From: a virus
Reading direction: 5' to 3' (one strand)
Virus record (IMG/VR): IMGVR_UViG_3300031455_000001
Coordinates: 91,346 to 155,345 of that record
Length of the DNA: 64,000 nt
Positions within the stretch are counted from its first letter, which is position 1; every line of letters starts with the position of its first letter. The notes beneath the pieces are model-generated. The model saw only the letters and a list, made by a program, of their open reading frames with translations. It was not told the origin of the DNA and made no database searches. This document shows, piece by piece, positions 14,458 to 23,624 of the stretch. The translations under genes were made by a program, and so were the position numbers.

Positions 14458-15258
14458 TTACCAAGGCTCACAATCGCAATCATCATTTTGTAGCAGGCAG
14501 TCTTCACAGTTATCTGTTAAGTCTTCACCCTTTTCTTCATCTGACTCTGAAGAATATTTACCTAAGTCTTCTACTTCATCTGATTTACTATTATATGTTG
14601 CACCTGTTACGTAATTAAGCAATTCTTGAGGAGATACTTCTTGAAGCTCGTTATCTTTAATCATTGAATGATACTGGTCATAGCTCAACTCGACACGACT
14701 ATAAGACTCTTCTTTAAGAAGTTGATGACCCATATATAAAACTTTAATCAAATCAACTACTTCATTAGATTTGTCATTGCATGCATAGTAGTATTCATAA
14801 GATCCATCTTTATAAGATTTGACAATATTGACATTGAAGTTAGATTTTTCGTCTTCTTTTTTATCTTGTAATTGAAGAAGCTCAAAAATGTTGCCTCCAT
14901 AAAAATCAACATAAACTCCTAGACTTGAGATTTCGTCAATGGCAATAAGTTCTCCAGCCTCAACTCTGTTGAACTTTTCGTCTAGCAAATGAACTTGTAC
15001 ATTTTTACCATCTTCTTGCAATACAAGTTCGTATTTATCATCACTAATTAATGATTGAACTACATCGCGATCATAAACCATCTCGCCATTGATTTCTCCT
15101 AGTTCCACCAATACCGTTACAGTGTCTCGTTTTACAACATGATGTTTGCCATCAAAATCAACTAGAGTCACTGTATGTTTGATAAAGCTTACTTCAGCAA
15201 TTTCACCCACTAAGTTTAATTCATGCGAATATCCTAATGCATCCTGTTTATTTAACAT
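14458..15258 (-). CDS. Acidic hypothetical protein with Cys-rich tail (266 aa)
   Basis: ATG with AATGGAGG upstream. Residues 1-130 are beta-rich, with repeated DFDGKHHVV and DRDVV-like strands. The C-terminal 40 residues are acidic (SSESDEEKGED) and end in CEDCLLQNDDCDCEPW, four cysteines in 16 residues, which may bind metal. It heads the 10.5-15.3 kb minus-strand operon under the promoter at 15322-15350. I recognise no family. Confidence 0.75.
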   Translation of the reverse strand: MLNKQDALGYSHELNLVGEIAEVSFIKHTVTLVDFDGKHHVVKRDTVTVLVELGEINGEMVYDRDVVQSLISDDKYELVLQEDGKNVQVHLLDEKFNRVEAGELIAIDEISSLGVYVDFYGGNIFELLQLQDKKEDEKSNFNVNIVKSYKDGSYEYYYACNDKSNEVVDLIKVLYMGHQLLKEESYSRVELSYDQYHSMIKDNELQEVSPQELLNYVTGATYNSKSDEVEDLGKYSSESDEEKGEDLTDNCEDCLLQNDDCDCEPW

Positions 15259-15321
15259 TATGTAATTCCTCCATTATAAGTTATGGCGTTTATCATGTTT
15301 TGTTCCTCTACGCCTAATTAT

Positions 15322-15350
15322 AGTATATCATTATTTTTTGTATCTGTCAA
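15322..15350 (-). promoter_or_regulatory. Promoter of the 10.5-15.3 kb operon
   Basis: Minus-strand TTGACA and TATACT at 17-nt spacing, with TGA before the -10. The spacer (GATACAAAAAATAATGA) closely matches those at 17648-17676 and 26754-26782. Confidence 0.7.
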
Positions 15351-15367
15351 TTGCCTCTATTACATTA

Positions 15368-17617
15368 TTAAGATGTCTTTACATTAATCTTTTTATTATC
15401 TTCTACTGAATTGAATTTATTAAGCAGTTCATATAAGAAGCTTCTTCTCTCCATATTGGCAAATTTCTTAATTGAATCATTAATTGTTTCTGCTTGACCC
15501 AATACGATCAGGTATTTCGTTGCACGTGAAACACCTGTGTAAATAAGATTGGCATTAAGTTGATACGATGCTGATCTGTCTGTAATTGCAATGACAACTT
15601 TATACTGACTGCCCTGACATTTATGAATAGTCATTGCCCAAGAGTGCATGAGAGTTGTTAGCACTATCTCCCAATCAAGTCTTACGACTATCCCTTCATA
15701 ATCGATAACCAAACATTTTTCTTCTGTATCAATATCAACGATCTTGCCATTATCTCCATTAAATAAATCAGCTTCTCCGCCATTTATCGTCTTAACACCA
15801 TATGTGTTAGAGGTGTTCATAACTAAATCTCCAACTCGATATGTAATTTCGTTTTCTTTCTTGCCAAACTTTTTCTCTTTTTTTAATGAATTTTCTGGAT
15901 TAACAATTGATTGAATGGTTTTATTCATCTCAACCGTTCCTAGTTTGCCTTTGTTCGTAGGAGTTAACAAAACTATATCATCTGAAGAGAATTTTTCTAA
16001 AAGCTTTTTATAGTAGTGGATATATCCATCACGTATATAATTTTGATTCACTAGATGGAATAGGCAGTCATTTCCAATTCGTTTGCGACCTGTTTCATTA
16101 TTATTTAGAAATACAACACCGTTACGAATGTCTGTTGCCACATTCAAGATGCCACCTTTTTCTTGTCTGAATACTTTTTGTAATTGAGAAATTTTAATTA
16201 CTCCACTACGGATGGAGTCGTACAGGAAGCTTCCAACACCAACGCTCGGTAATTGAAAATCATCTCCAACAAATAGAATCTTAGAATTATTGTTCTGAAT
16301 CGCCTTAAACAACTTATCAAGAATAAAAACATCACACATAGATGATTCATCTACAATGATAACGTCTTCATGAATATATTTAACTGCCCCTTCATCGTCA
16401 TCATAAACACCAATTGCTCTATGGATTGTTTGTGCAGGGTGATTGGCATAATTTGCAAGAATTTTAGATGCCTTACCTGTTGGCGAAAGTAAAATAGTGG
16501 TTAAGCTTTTCTTTTTGATTAATTCAAGCAAAATTCTTATTAACCAAGATTTCCCCATTCCACCAGATCCTATTAATAATGAGATATTGTTCTCATTCCA
16601 ATCATGGAAAAACTGTCTTTGTTTTTCTTCTAAGCTAACATTATTCTTTGCACAATAATCATCTAGAAAAACATTTATACACTCCGTTTCAAATGTTTTC
16701 TTTGACTGCAATTTAAATTGAATCATCTTCATCGCTATTCCTTGCTCCGCAAGATAAATATCGTCACGAGTAAACCTACCGTCAAGATTCATAATGCCTT
16801 TTGGGTTGCTGTTTAAAACTTCTTTTATATTATCTTTGCTTATAGCCAGCAAAGCAATACACCTGTTTAAAAGCTGTTTGTCACCCACCCAAGAATGACC
16901 ATTTTTATTCTCTTCTCTAATGGCATAATGAATGCAACTAGTTATTCTGTGAGGCGACAACATATCATATCCGACCGCCTTAGCAATGGCGTCCGCTTTG
17001 AGAAACCCTATACCTTTAATTTCCGTTAATAAATAAGGATTCTGTTCGATCTTCTGGATTACTATTTGAGGACTTTTATATTCTTTAATAAGCTTCTTGA
17101 TCATGTTATATTTTATCCCATATTTAGAAAGAAATATTAAAATCTCACTCATCTCTAGATTAGACAATACTTTATCTCGAAGTTTTTCAAACGTTTTTTC
17201 TCCAAGATTTTTAACTAAGCTATAATCGAACTCTCCCGATTCAATCATTCCTAAGATATCTTGACCTTCTTTATATACTTCAAATATATTTTCTATCTGC
17301 TTTACAGTTAATATTGATTTCAAGAAGTCTTTTTGTTGTTCTACTGTAACTGGCTTATCTCTTCTGATTGAATCAACAATGTAACTTCCTTCATATTGAG
17401 AATTTTTATCAACAGATAGCTTTACAATCCACTCTTCGTTAAGATCCAACCTAGGCATACTGCCTTTAATTGATATATTTCCGTATTTATTTAATTTGAT
17501 TTCAAATTCTGGATTAACCAAATCTTCTTCATTTACACTTGCTCCATATATACCATATGCATCTTCGCTGTTGTAGAAAAGCTCTCTTGTCGCACTGACT
17601 CTGATTTCCAATTGCAT
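15368..17617 (-). CDS. RecD2-like superfamily 1B DNA helicase (749 aa)
   Basis: This is an ATP-dependent 5'-3' DNA helicase. Motifs in order: Walker A GSGGMGKS near residue 350, Walker B VDESS near 422, GDDFQLPSVG near 445, MTIHKCQGSQ near 670 and YTGVSRA near 690. A helix-hairpin-helix-like segment (LTEIKGIGFLKADAIAKAVG) lies upstream of the ATPase core, as in RecD2/TraA helicases. Length is typical of the family. RecD2 proteins act without RecBC in Firmicutes. Here it may serve replication, recombination or DNA transfer. Of two possible starts I chose the ATG at 17617 with GAGGAG upstream over a GTG at 17632. Confidence 0.9.
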   Translation of the reverse strand: MQLEIRVSATRELFYNSEDAYGIYGASVNEEDLVNPEFEIKLNKYGNISIKGSMPRLDLNEEWIVKLSVDKNSQYEGSYIVDSIRRDKPVTVEQQKDFLKSILTVKQIENIFEVYKEGQDILGMIESGEFDYSLVKNLGEKTFEKLRDKVLSNLEMSEILIFLSKYGIKYNMIKKLIKEYKSPQIVIQKIEQNPYLLTEIKGIGFLKADAIAKAVGYDMLSPHRITSCIHYAIREENKNGHSWVGDKQLLNRCIALLAISKDNIKEVLNSNPKGIMNLDGRFTRDDIYLAEQGIAMKMIQFKLQSKKTFETECINVFLDDYCAKNNVSLEEKQRQFFHDWNENNISLLIGSGGMGKSWLIRILLELIKKKSLTTILLSPTGKASKILANYANHPAQTIHRAIGVYDDDEGAVKYIHEDVIIVDESSMCDVFILDKLFKAIQNNNSKILFVGDDFQLPSVGVGSFLYDSIRSGVIKISQLQKVFRQEKGGILNVATDIRNGVVFLNNNETGRKRIGNDCLFHLVNQNYIRDGYIHYYKKLLEKFSSDDIVLLTPTNKGKLGTVEMNKTIQSIVNPENSLKKEKKFGKKENEITYRVGDLVMNTSNTYGVKTINGGEADLFNGDNGKIVDIDTEEKCLVIDYEGIVVRLDWEIVLTTLMHSWAMTIHKCQGSQYKVVIAITDRSASYQLNANLIYTGVSRATKYLIVLGQAETINDSIKKFANMERRSFLYELLNKFNSVEDNKKINVKTS

Positions 17618-17647
17618 CAACTCCTCTGTCACCTTTAATATAGTATT

Positions 17648-17676
17648 ATTATATCATAATTTATTGTATCCGTCAA
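17648..17676 (-). promoter_or_regulatory. Promoter of the helicase gene
   Basis: Minus-strand TTGACG and TATAAT at 17-nt spacing, with TGA before the -10. Confidence 0.7.
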
Positions 17677-17711
17677 AATATCACACTATATAAAATTATT
17701 TTAAAAAATAG

Positions 17712-17740
17712 TCAACAAACAGGTTTTAAACACATATAGT
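17712..17740 (+). promoter_or_regulatory. Promoter/operator of the partition operon
   Basis: A TCAACA/TATAGT pair at 17-nt spacing brackets the element AGGTTTTAAACA (17721-17732). The element recurs as GGGGTTTTAAAG at the ParM ribosome site (about 17762) and twice after ParR. It may be a ParR-type operator and centromere half-site. Confidence 0.5.
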
Positions 17741-17773
17741 AAAACTAAGAACAGTTTGAAAGGGGTTTTAAAG

Positions 17774-18604
17774 ATGCTTAAAACTGGAGTTATAGCGGTG
17801 GACGATGGTGGTTACTCAACTTGCGTAGTAACTAAGGATAGACAAGAGAAATTCCCATCAATAAAAGGTTCTTATGGGAATAGAACTTTGATCGATGCTA
17901 AAGGAAAGTATGATTACATTGTTGAATATGAAGGTGAAAAGTTTGTAATGGGCACTCTTGCGCAGTACGATTGCAAGTTGCCGATACAGATGCATAGTGA
18001 TTCGAAGCAGAATCTGTTCTTTGATTTATCCGTTCTTGTTGCTATTCATCAATTTGGCTTTTCAACTAACTATCTAGTAACATCTGTTCCTATCGCAATG
18101 CACAGTGAAGAGGAGAAGTTCGGCAGGATAGAAAGACTTGTTGGATCTCATACGATCACAGTTAATGGATATAAAAAAACATTCACCATAATGGAGGCAA
18201 AAGTAGCGCCAGAAACCGCTGTTGCCTTTTGGATCGATGAACCAAGAGGTAAATCGCGTTACATTGATTTAGGATCAAGAACTATTGGGTATGCAACGAC
18301 ATTAAATGAAGATGATGTAACAAGATTTATTGACAGTGAATCTGGGACATTTAAAGGCAAGGGGTTGGAAGCTTTGAACGATGATTATGATCAAAATTCT
18401 TTAGCCGATTATATATGTGGTAGACTGCTTTCCATGTGGGGTTCTGGAGATAATGTATACATTATGGGTGGCGGAGCATTAGATAATGAACTTGTAGATT
18501 TCATTAAAGGTTATTTCTATAAAGCTAAAGTGATTGAAAATCCTCAAATGGCAAATGCAATAGGTATGTATCTTTTGGGTCGAATCGCTTATGACATCTC
18601 TTAA
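17774..18604 (+). CDS. ParM/Alp-type actin-like partition ATPase (276 aa)
   Basis: The protein belongs to the actin superfamily that forms filaments to push plasmid copies apart. Visible motifs are phosphate-1 DDGGYST near residues 10-16, phosphate-2 YIDLGSRTIGY near 160-170, and the adenosine motif YIMGGGA near 230. It is somewhat shorter than E. coli R1 ParM (320 aa) and closer in length to AlfA. I chose the ATG at 17774 with AAAGGGG 8 nt upstream; an earlier TTG has no site. A small ParR-like gene follows 16 nt downstream. This is a strong sign that the element is maintained as a plasmid. Confidence 0.85.
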   Translation: MLKTGVIAVDDGGYSTCVVTKDRQEKFPSIKGSYGNRTLIDAKGKYDYIVEYEGEKFVMGTLAQYDCKLPIQMHSDSKQNLFFDLSVLVAIHQFGFSTNYLVTSVPIAMHSEEEKFGRIERLVGSHTITVNGYKKTFTIMEAKVAPETAVAFWIDEPRGKSRYIDLGSRTIGYATTLNEDDVTRFIDSESGTFKGKGLEALNDDYDQNSLADYICGRLLSMWGSGDNVYIMGGGALDNELVDFIKGYFYKAKVIENPQMANAIGMYLLGRIAYDIS

Positions 18605-18620
18605 GAAAGGAGTAGGGATT

Positions 18621-18884
18621 ATGAGAACAGAAGAAGAGGTTGATAAGTTAATTGAGGGAATGATCGATAGGACAAAAGGGAGGTACATCACTCAGGCTTG
18701 TGCATTCAATAAAACATGCCCTAGACAAATGGACTTACTGAAGAAGGCTTTAATGTCATCTGCCTCCTTCAGTGGCTTAACTAAAGAGATGTTAGCTGTT
18801 CAATTTAGTAGTTCAAGTTCCAATAACAGCATGATTATCCCATCATTTGATAGTGGAAAGAAAAATATTGGGAATTTTATTTAG
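18621..18884 (+). CDS. Putative ParR-like partition adaptor (87 aa)
   Basis: ATG at 18621 with GAAAGGAG upstream. It is co-transcribed with the actin-like gene. The first 60 residues are helical and basic in parts (DRTKGRYITQACAFNKT), followed by a Ser/Asn-rich linker and a short tail, as in adaptors that bind DNA and the filament. The sequence itself does not show a clear ribbon-helix-helix. The assignment rests on size, order and the repeats flanking the pair. Confidence 0.6.
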   Translation: MRTEEEVDKLIEGMIDRTKGRYITQACAFNKTCPRQMDLLKKALMSSASFSGLTKEMLAVQFSSSSSNNSMIIPSFDSGKKNIGNFI

Positions 18885-18890
18885 TTTTAG

Positions 18891-18955
18891 ACATGTTTTA
18901 AACATATTAACAGTATATATAAATTATGAGAAAACTTTAAGAAAGGTTTAAAACA
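18891..18955. repeat. Repeats of the partition locus
   Basis: ACATGTTTTAAACAT (18891-18905) is a near-palindrome, and GAAAGGTTTAAAACA (18941-18955) is a related copy. Both match the elements upstream of parM (17721 and 17762). They are candidates for a ParR-binding centromere. Confidence 0.5.
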
Positions 18956-19038
18956 GTCGGCAAACCCTCAAAAACCAGTGATTCTTCATTAGAAAAGAAG
19001 CTAAGATAGCTAAATTTTAAGACAGGAAGTGTTCAAGA

Positions 19039-19066
19039 GGGTGTTCAAATTATAATCTGAACACCC
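19039..19066 (+). terminator. Hairpin downstream of the partition operon
   Basis: GGGTGTTCA and TGAACACCC form a 9-bp perfect stem with a 10-nt loop. A flanking ACAGG...CCTGT pair can extend it. There is no long T run, so it may be an attenuator or regulatory element rather than a simple terminator. The rest of 18885-19150 holds no gene. Confidence 0.5.
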
Positions 19067-19150
19067 AAATCCCTGTTTTCCCCTTATATATCAACGTTTC
19101 TCCACACCTCTATTTTGCCGACTTTATACTTATAAAGGAGTGATAGCTAA

Positions 19151-19636
19151 ATGGCAAATTCAACTTTACAATTCAAAATTAATGATGGTCAATTGATTTT
19201 GCAAAATACAAAATGTATTATCGATGAGGTTAAATCTGCAACTTCATCATCAACAGCGTATATCTTTGACATACCATCTATAAAGAGGTCTATTAAGCAA
19301 TCAACCAAAGGCAAGGCGATGTCTGTAGCACCATTTTTAGTTCTAGGTGTCGGTGCAGGAACAACAGATGGAGTTTTTTGGCAAGTATTTATGCAATATA
19401 TCTTCCCGTGGCTCACTGACATAGCTAAGGTTTACTGTGCAATTAGAATAGCACAAGCGTTTTACCAAGAAAAAAGAGGTGGGCGTGATGAAGGAACAGG
19501 TTTCTCTGCCTTCGTGACGTATGGTAAATGGCTGTTACTTTTCCACATATTGCCATTTGGTGTTGAGTTAATCGATCAGATAGGTGAGAAAATGTGGATT
19601 GATTTAAAGAATGACCACATAAATATCAGTCAATAA
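19151..19636 (+). CDS. Membrane protein of the conjugation-like module (161 aa)
   Basis: ATG with AAAGGAGTG upstream. Residues about 57-72 (SVAPFLVLGVGAGTTD) and two further hydrophobic stretches (residues about 78-105 and 128-142) suggest two to three membrane passes. There is no signal peptide. It precedes an M23 peptidase with membrane helices and a VirB4/VirD4-like ATPase. It is therefore a plausible inner-membrane component of a DNA-transfer channel, inferred from context only. Confidence 0.65.
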   Translation: MANSTLQFKINDGQLILQNTKCIIDEVKSATSSSTAYIFDIPSIKRSIKQSTKGKAMSVAPFLVLGVGAGTTDGVFWQVFMQYIFPWLTDIAKVYCAIRIAQAFYQEKRGGRDEGTGFSAFVTYGKWLLLFHILPFGVELIDQIGEKMWIDLKNDHINISQ

Positions 19637-19674
19637 TTTGAGTTGTCAATCCAAAAGTAAGGATGTGACATGAT

Positions 19675-20421
19675 ATGAAGGTTAAATTGAATGGAAATGA
19701 TTTCTATGAAATTTCTGCTCCCTTTGGAGATGTGAGTAATATTCATCCCACAGGTCATACTGGAGTTGATTTAATTATGGAGGCAGGGACAAAATTATTC
19801 AGCCCTGTTGATGGAATTGTAGAGAGAATTGTAGATTATGGTAATGAGAATATAGGTAGAGGAATAATAATAAAAACAGATAGTGGTGAGAGCGTCATAA
19901 TGGGTCATCTAAGCGACATTAAGGTCAATATAGGTCAGAGTATTAGTCAAGGTGATTTCGTAGCTCTATCAGGCAATACGGGCTTCTCTACAGGAGATCA
20001 TCTTCACCTTGGATTGAAGGATGAAAACGGAGGGTTCATTGACCCAGATTCACTACTAGAAGTAGATCAGGAAATAAAGTTATTTGAGAAATTCTTGGAA
20101 AACGGTAAAATAAACCAATATTCCAATGACTCGTTAAAAGATAAAGGTATGTGGGAGTTTTTTAACGATTGGAGAAAAGAAGGATTTTTTGAAGCTATGT
20201 ATGACAAACCTTTTTCTGAAGTTTTAAAGGATTTCTTTCTAGATTTGCTTTATGAAATCTCAATGTTCTTTTTGGCTCATGGTAATTTATTCTTGTTATT
20301 CCCAGCTATAGCTATCATGTTTTTAACTTTTCTCATAGGGCGAAATAAATACACTAAGTGGATTATACCTTTATGGTTCGGATACTTTGTAAGTACGGTT
20401 CTTTACAGAATATATGGATAG
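19675..20421 (+). CDS. M23 family peptidase with C-terminal membrane helices (248 aa)
   Basis: Residues about 10-125 match a LytM/M23 zinc endopeptidase. GHTGVD (near 27-32) supplies His and Asp ligands and HLHL (near 108) the catalytic and ligand His. Such enzymes cut peptide cross-bridges of peptidoglycan. Two hydrophobic helices near residues 196-222 and 226-243 anchor the C-terminus, an inverted order compared with secreted hydrolases that start with a signal peptide. In conjugative systems a wall hydrolase opens the wall for the channel. The ribosome site is AAGGATGTG. Confidence 0.8.
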   Translation: MKVKLNGNDFYEISAPFGDVSNIHPTGHTGVDLIMEAGTKLFSPVDGIVERIVDYGNENIGRGIIIKTDSGESVIMGHLSDIKVNIGQSISQGDFVALSGNTGFSTGDHLHLGLKDENGGFIDPDSLLEVDQEIKLFEKFLENGKINQYSNDSLKDKGMWEFFNDWRKEGFFEAMYDKPFSEVLKDFFLDLLYEISMFFLAHGNLFLLFPAIAIMFLTFLIGRNKYTKWIIPLWFGYFVSTVLYRIYG

Positions 20422-20436
20422 GAGTGGGCATTACTA

Positions 20437-20520
20437 TTATTTTTTTATATTGCTCAATTTCAATACCTTAAAATTATTGAATGTCTTGCCAGTTAAATCA
20501 TATTTTCTTTTTCTAGTCAT
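20437..20520 (-). pseudogene. Remnant of an HNH/AP2 homing-endonuclease gene (27 codons)
   Basis: A perfect ribosome site (AGGAGGTGG) and an upstream promoter (20542-20570) lead into MTRKRKYDLTGKTFNNFKVL... and a stop after 27 codons. The DLTGKTFNNFKVL start is the typical beginning of HNH/AP2 homing endonucleases (DLTGxxFGxLxVL). The catalytic part is absent, so this is probably the surviving 5' end of a lost endonuclease, still carrying its signals. It lies antisense between the M23 gene and a small membrane-protein gene. Confidence 0.6.
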
Positions 20521-20541
20521 TCTGCCACCTCCTATGTTTAT

Positions 20542-20570
20542 ATTATACTATAATTTATTGCATTTGTAAA
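20542..20570 (-). promoter_or_regulatory. Promoter of the endonuclease remnant
   Basis: Minus-strand TTTACA and TATAAT with 17-nt spacing. The spacer resembles that at 2961-2989. Confidence 0.6.
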
Positions 20571-20605
20571 ATAAATATGTTAAATACGAAAGGGGATTAT
20601 GAATT

Positions 20606-20755
20606 ATGGAGATGCTTCTTTTAGCTAAGGTTGGTCTTGTTATTGATGGTGTTGTAAAGTGCGGTTATCTGTTGGCGGGGAGCTACCTTGTTAGAACAGG
20701 TGTGAAATATGTTCAAGATTATAAACTATCTGTAGCCAACGAAAGAGGTGAGTAG
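20606..20755 (+). CDS. Small hydrophobic protein of the module (49 aa)
   Basis: ATG at 20606 after AAAGGGG. The product (MEMLLLAKVGLVIDGV...) has a hydrophobic helix over residues about 3-30 and a short basic C-terminus. Its stop codon is one base before the ATG of the ATPase gene, and the AGAGGTGAG that serves the ATPase lies within its last codons, so the two are translated together. It is probably a small membrane anchor or partner of that ATPase. Confidence 0.6.
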   Translation: MEMLLLAKVGLVIDGVVKCGYLLAGSYLVRTGVKYVQDYKLSVANERGE

Positions 20756-20756
20756 T

Positions 20757-23564
20757 ATGACAACAACTATTCAACCTCTGCCGCAATATCAGCTTCCTAT
20801 GGTTATAAAACAACCAAAAAAGAGATCGTTTAAAATCAAGGAGTTTATGGATATGTATAGAGAGCCAGTTATCACTTTTTGTATTACTCCAAATAACGCA
20901 CCTGAAGTTCAGCGTGAAAGAGGGTCTAGGCATAAGAGGTATTCTGATTTTGAAGAAGAGATATTCATGGATAAAACTAAGTCAGACCTCTTACTGAATA
21001 CGATTAATGGTTTATTCGCAAAGTTCTATGCACCAGAAAGAGTAAGACTCTCTAGAGATGGTGTAAGAATAAAAATGAACGATGTCGTCAGTTACAAAAT
21101 TGCCATTAGTAATGGTCAAATGAAGTTTTATTTAACAGTCCCTAAAAAATGGTCTAAAAGTTTTAAGTCTGCAATAATCAGAGATTGGGGTCAAGTGGAT
21201 ATCACAGAGGTAGAAGAGAAAATTATTGAATTTAATCCTTCAAAAGCAAAAGCAATGGAGATCCATTTGCGTCATCATTATGCCTTATCTTTAAAACATG
21301 AGAAAAAACAAGAAGATTCGCTCTACTCCTCTTTAGCATCTTTAGCGTCTACTATGGGTGATGACGACAAGTTACTAATTGATTATAATATAGAACCAAT
21401 AAACGGAGTGTGGAAAGGCAAGGCAATGAAAAAGATTAGAGATTTTAAAAATGGCAAAACACCTGCAAGAGAAGATGCTTTAACAGTAAGTGGAGTTATA
21501 GGTAAAGTTTTTGATGTATTTAATGTCATATTTGATGAATTTATTTTGATGATAGAAGAAATCATGGGATCAAAAGATGAAAAAGCGCTAAAGAAAGATC
21601 AATTATTTGACTTGCAATATAGTGACAATAAAGTACATGCAAACTCCAACGGATACAAAGTCCAAATCAGAGTATTGGGTGAATCTGAAGATGAGAAAAA
21701 AGTAAAATATGCTTTTAGAAATATTGAAAATTCTTTCTCATTACTCAATGGCGATAATAAATTTTCAATAACTCACATCAAAACAAAGCGTGGGATTAAA
21801 TCAATTATCAAAGCAGTAGAAGAAAATAGACCAATACTGAATAGAACTACCGATGTGTATTTTGAAAAGGAAATGAGCAACATTCTTAAAATACCAAGCA
21901 AATCTACTCTCAGAGAGTATGGAAATGTTATTATGCAAGATAATTTTACTCGAACAGAAATAGGTGACGATTTCTTTATTGATGAATTTGGTGCAATTCC
22001 ATTTGGTTACACATTAGAGAAAGAGTCAAGAAGATTGTTATTTGGCGGATATCAACGTGAAGATTGGACTCCAAAAGGTAGATGCGTAAAAGACAAGGTT
22101 GTTAAGTTAGACGATCGTAGTACAGCTACAATGGTGTTCGGTTCAATGGGGTCGGGGAAGACATCTTTATCTGAAAATCAAGCACTTTATACTTTTGGTG
22201 CGCATATAAAAGATTATGAAGAATGGAAAAAACAAAGTAAGTCAGTAGTTGTTTTCGATGTTGCCGATGGAAGCATGGTAAACAATATTTACAACCACAT
22301 TCCAGACCACTTAAAGTCTAGAGTTATACTGTTAAACCATTCTAACTTTAACAATCCAATTGGTGTTAATAATGCTGATTTAGCAGAATTTAACACAGAT
22401 GTTATGAATGATGAAGACTATGCTTATACACTTGCCGAAATGGAAGCTAAATTAGTGTTAGAGATTCTTAAGTCAGACAAGACTATGGCTATGGACAGAT
22501 GGTTCACATCTTCTCTTCAAGCCGTACACTCAGTCAACAAGGATTGGGGCTATATAGAGGCGATGCGAACGCTTATAGATGACGACTTTAGAGCAACAGA
22601 AATCATACCATATTTAGAAAATAAAAGGTTAAAACTGGAGATGAAAACTTACCATAAACTAGCCACAAAGGGAGAAGCAAAAACAATTATTCAAACCATA
22701 GAAAATAGATTTAGCCAGCTGGAAAGAGATCAAAAACTGTGGGATTGCATAGCCCAGAAACCATTAAGAGATGAAGATGGCAAAGTTAAATTAAATTTTA
22801 GAAAAATGATGGATGGAGATGAAGATGGCGCATATATGATACTCGTTTACATCCCTAAATCAGGAGTATCTAATTTGTATAGAAAATTCGTATTTTCTCA
22901 TTATTTCACTAAAGTTTGGAACGTCTTATTGTCAAGAGAAGTAGGATTTGGAGGTCGAGAATACAGACCAGAAACATTAATCATAATAGATGAAATTCAT
23001 CAGATAGTCGATATACCAATTGTGGCAAAGCTGTTTGTTGATTTATTTAAAGAGCCTAGAAAATACTCTGGACGATACTGGTTTACGTTGCACGGCTGGT
23101 CATCCCTTGCCAAGGCTGGTCGAGGTTTAGAGGGTGATATAAAACAGTCTATCATGGACAATGGTTGCAACTTGATAATGCTCAAAGGTGGAGGAGAGGC
23201 TTTTAGCAGTCTGTCCGACTTCCTACAACCAATGACTATAGCAGATTTTAACAACCTCATGAACATGGAGTTTTGTGGAATATTCGCTCTCAGATGGGCA
23301 AATAAAAATCACGTTTTTCAAGCAAGAATGTTGCCTGATCTAAAGGAAAACAAAGACTTTAAAAAATTCAGCAATGCTGATTCTGACTTCCTAACCAAAT
23401 ACTCATCCGAATATGGATTGTCAAAACAAGAAGTTCGTGATGATAACCTTGAGCGTAGCTATTCTATGATTGAAAATTCTATTGTGAACAGCTTTGCAGA
23501 AGATGTGAGTGAGCAAGATTTAAGTCAATTAGAAAGTATCGGAAAAGAGGGCTTCAAAAAATAG
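20757..23564 (+). CDS. VirB4/VirD4-like conjugation ATPase (935 aa)
   Basis: A large P-loop ATPase of the HerA/FtsK type that powers DNA or protein transfer at the membrane. Walker A GSMGSGKTS is near residue 461 and Walker B LIIIDEIH near 741, followed by a conserved WFTLHGWSS segment. A 450-residue N-terminal region precedes the core, as in VirB4-like and Gram-positive transfer ATPases. No transmembrane helix is evident, so anchoring may come from the 49-aa partner encoded immediately upstream. I chose the ATG at 20757 with GAGGTGAG upstream. A genome-packaging role is less likely because a separate terminase is present. Confidence 0.8.
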   Translation: MTTTIQPLPQYQLPMVIKQPKKRSFKIKEFMDMYREPVITFCITPNNAPEVQRERGSRHKRYSDFEEEIFMDKTKSDLLLNTINGLFAKFYAPERVRLSRDGVRIKMNDVVSYKIAISNGQMKFYLTVPKKWSKSFKSAIIRDWGQVDITEVEEKIIEFNPSKAKAMEIHLRHHYALSLKHEKKQEDSLYSSLASLASTMGDDDKLLIDYNIEPINGVWKGKAMKKIRDFKNGKTPAREDALTVSGVIGKVFDVFNVIFDEFILMIEEIMGSKDEKALKKDQLFDLQYSDNKVHANSNGYKVQIRVLGESEDEKKVKYAFRNIENSFSLLNGDNKFSITHIKTKRGIKSIIKAVEENRPILNRTTDVYFEKEMSNILKIPSKSTLREYGNVIMQDNFTRTEIGDDFFIDEFGAIPFGYTLEKESRRLLFGGYQREDWTPKGRCVKDKVVKLDDRSTATMVFGSMGSGKTSLSENQALYTFGAHIKDYEEWKKQSKSVVVFDVADGSMVNNIYNHIPDHLKSRVILLNHSNFNNPIGVNNADLAEFNTDVMNDEDYAYTLAEMEAKLVLEILKSDKTMAMDRWFTSSLQAVHSVNKDWGYIEAMRTLIDDDFRATEIIPYLENKRLKLEMKTYHKLATKGEAKTIIQTIENRFSQLERDQKLWDCIAQKPLRDEDGKVKLNFRKMMDGDEDGAYMILVYIPKSGVSNLYRKFVFSHYFTKVWNVLLSREVGFGGREYRPETLIIIDEIHQIVDIPIVAKLFVDLFKEPRKYSGRYWFTLHGWSSLAKAGRGLEGDIKQSIMDNGCNLIMLKGGGEAFSSLSDFLQPMTIADFNNLMNMEFCGIFALRWANKNHVFQARMLPDLKENKDFKKFSNADSDFLTKYSSEYGLSKQEVRDDNLERSYSMIENSIVNSFAEDVSEQDLSQLESIGKEGFKK

Positions 23565-23624
23565 CTTTTTATTCTTTATTATATCATTATATTTTATGAT
23601 TGTCAAGAAAGGATGCTATATAAT

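Noticed and set aside
15528-15543. Fifth parS-like sequence (CGTTGCACGTGAAACA)
   Set aside because: Two mismatches, and it encodes the conserved GVSRA helicase motif, so the match is likely coincidental.
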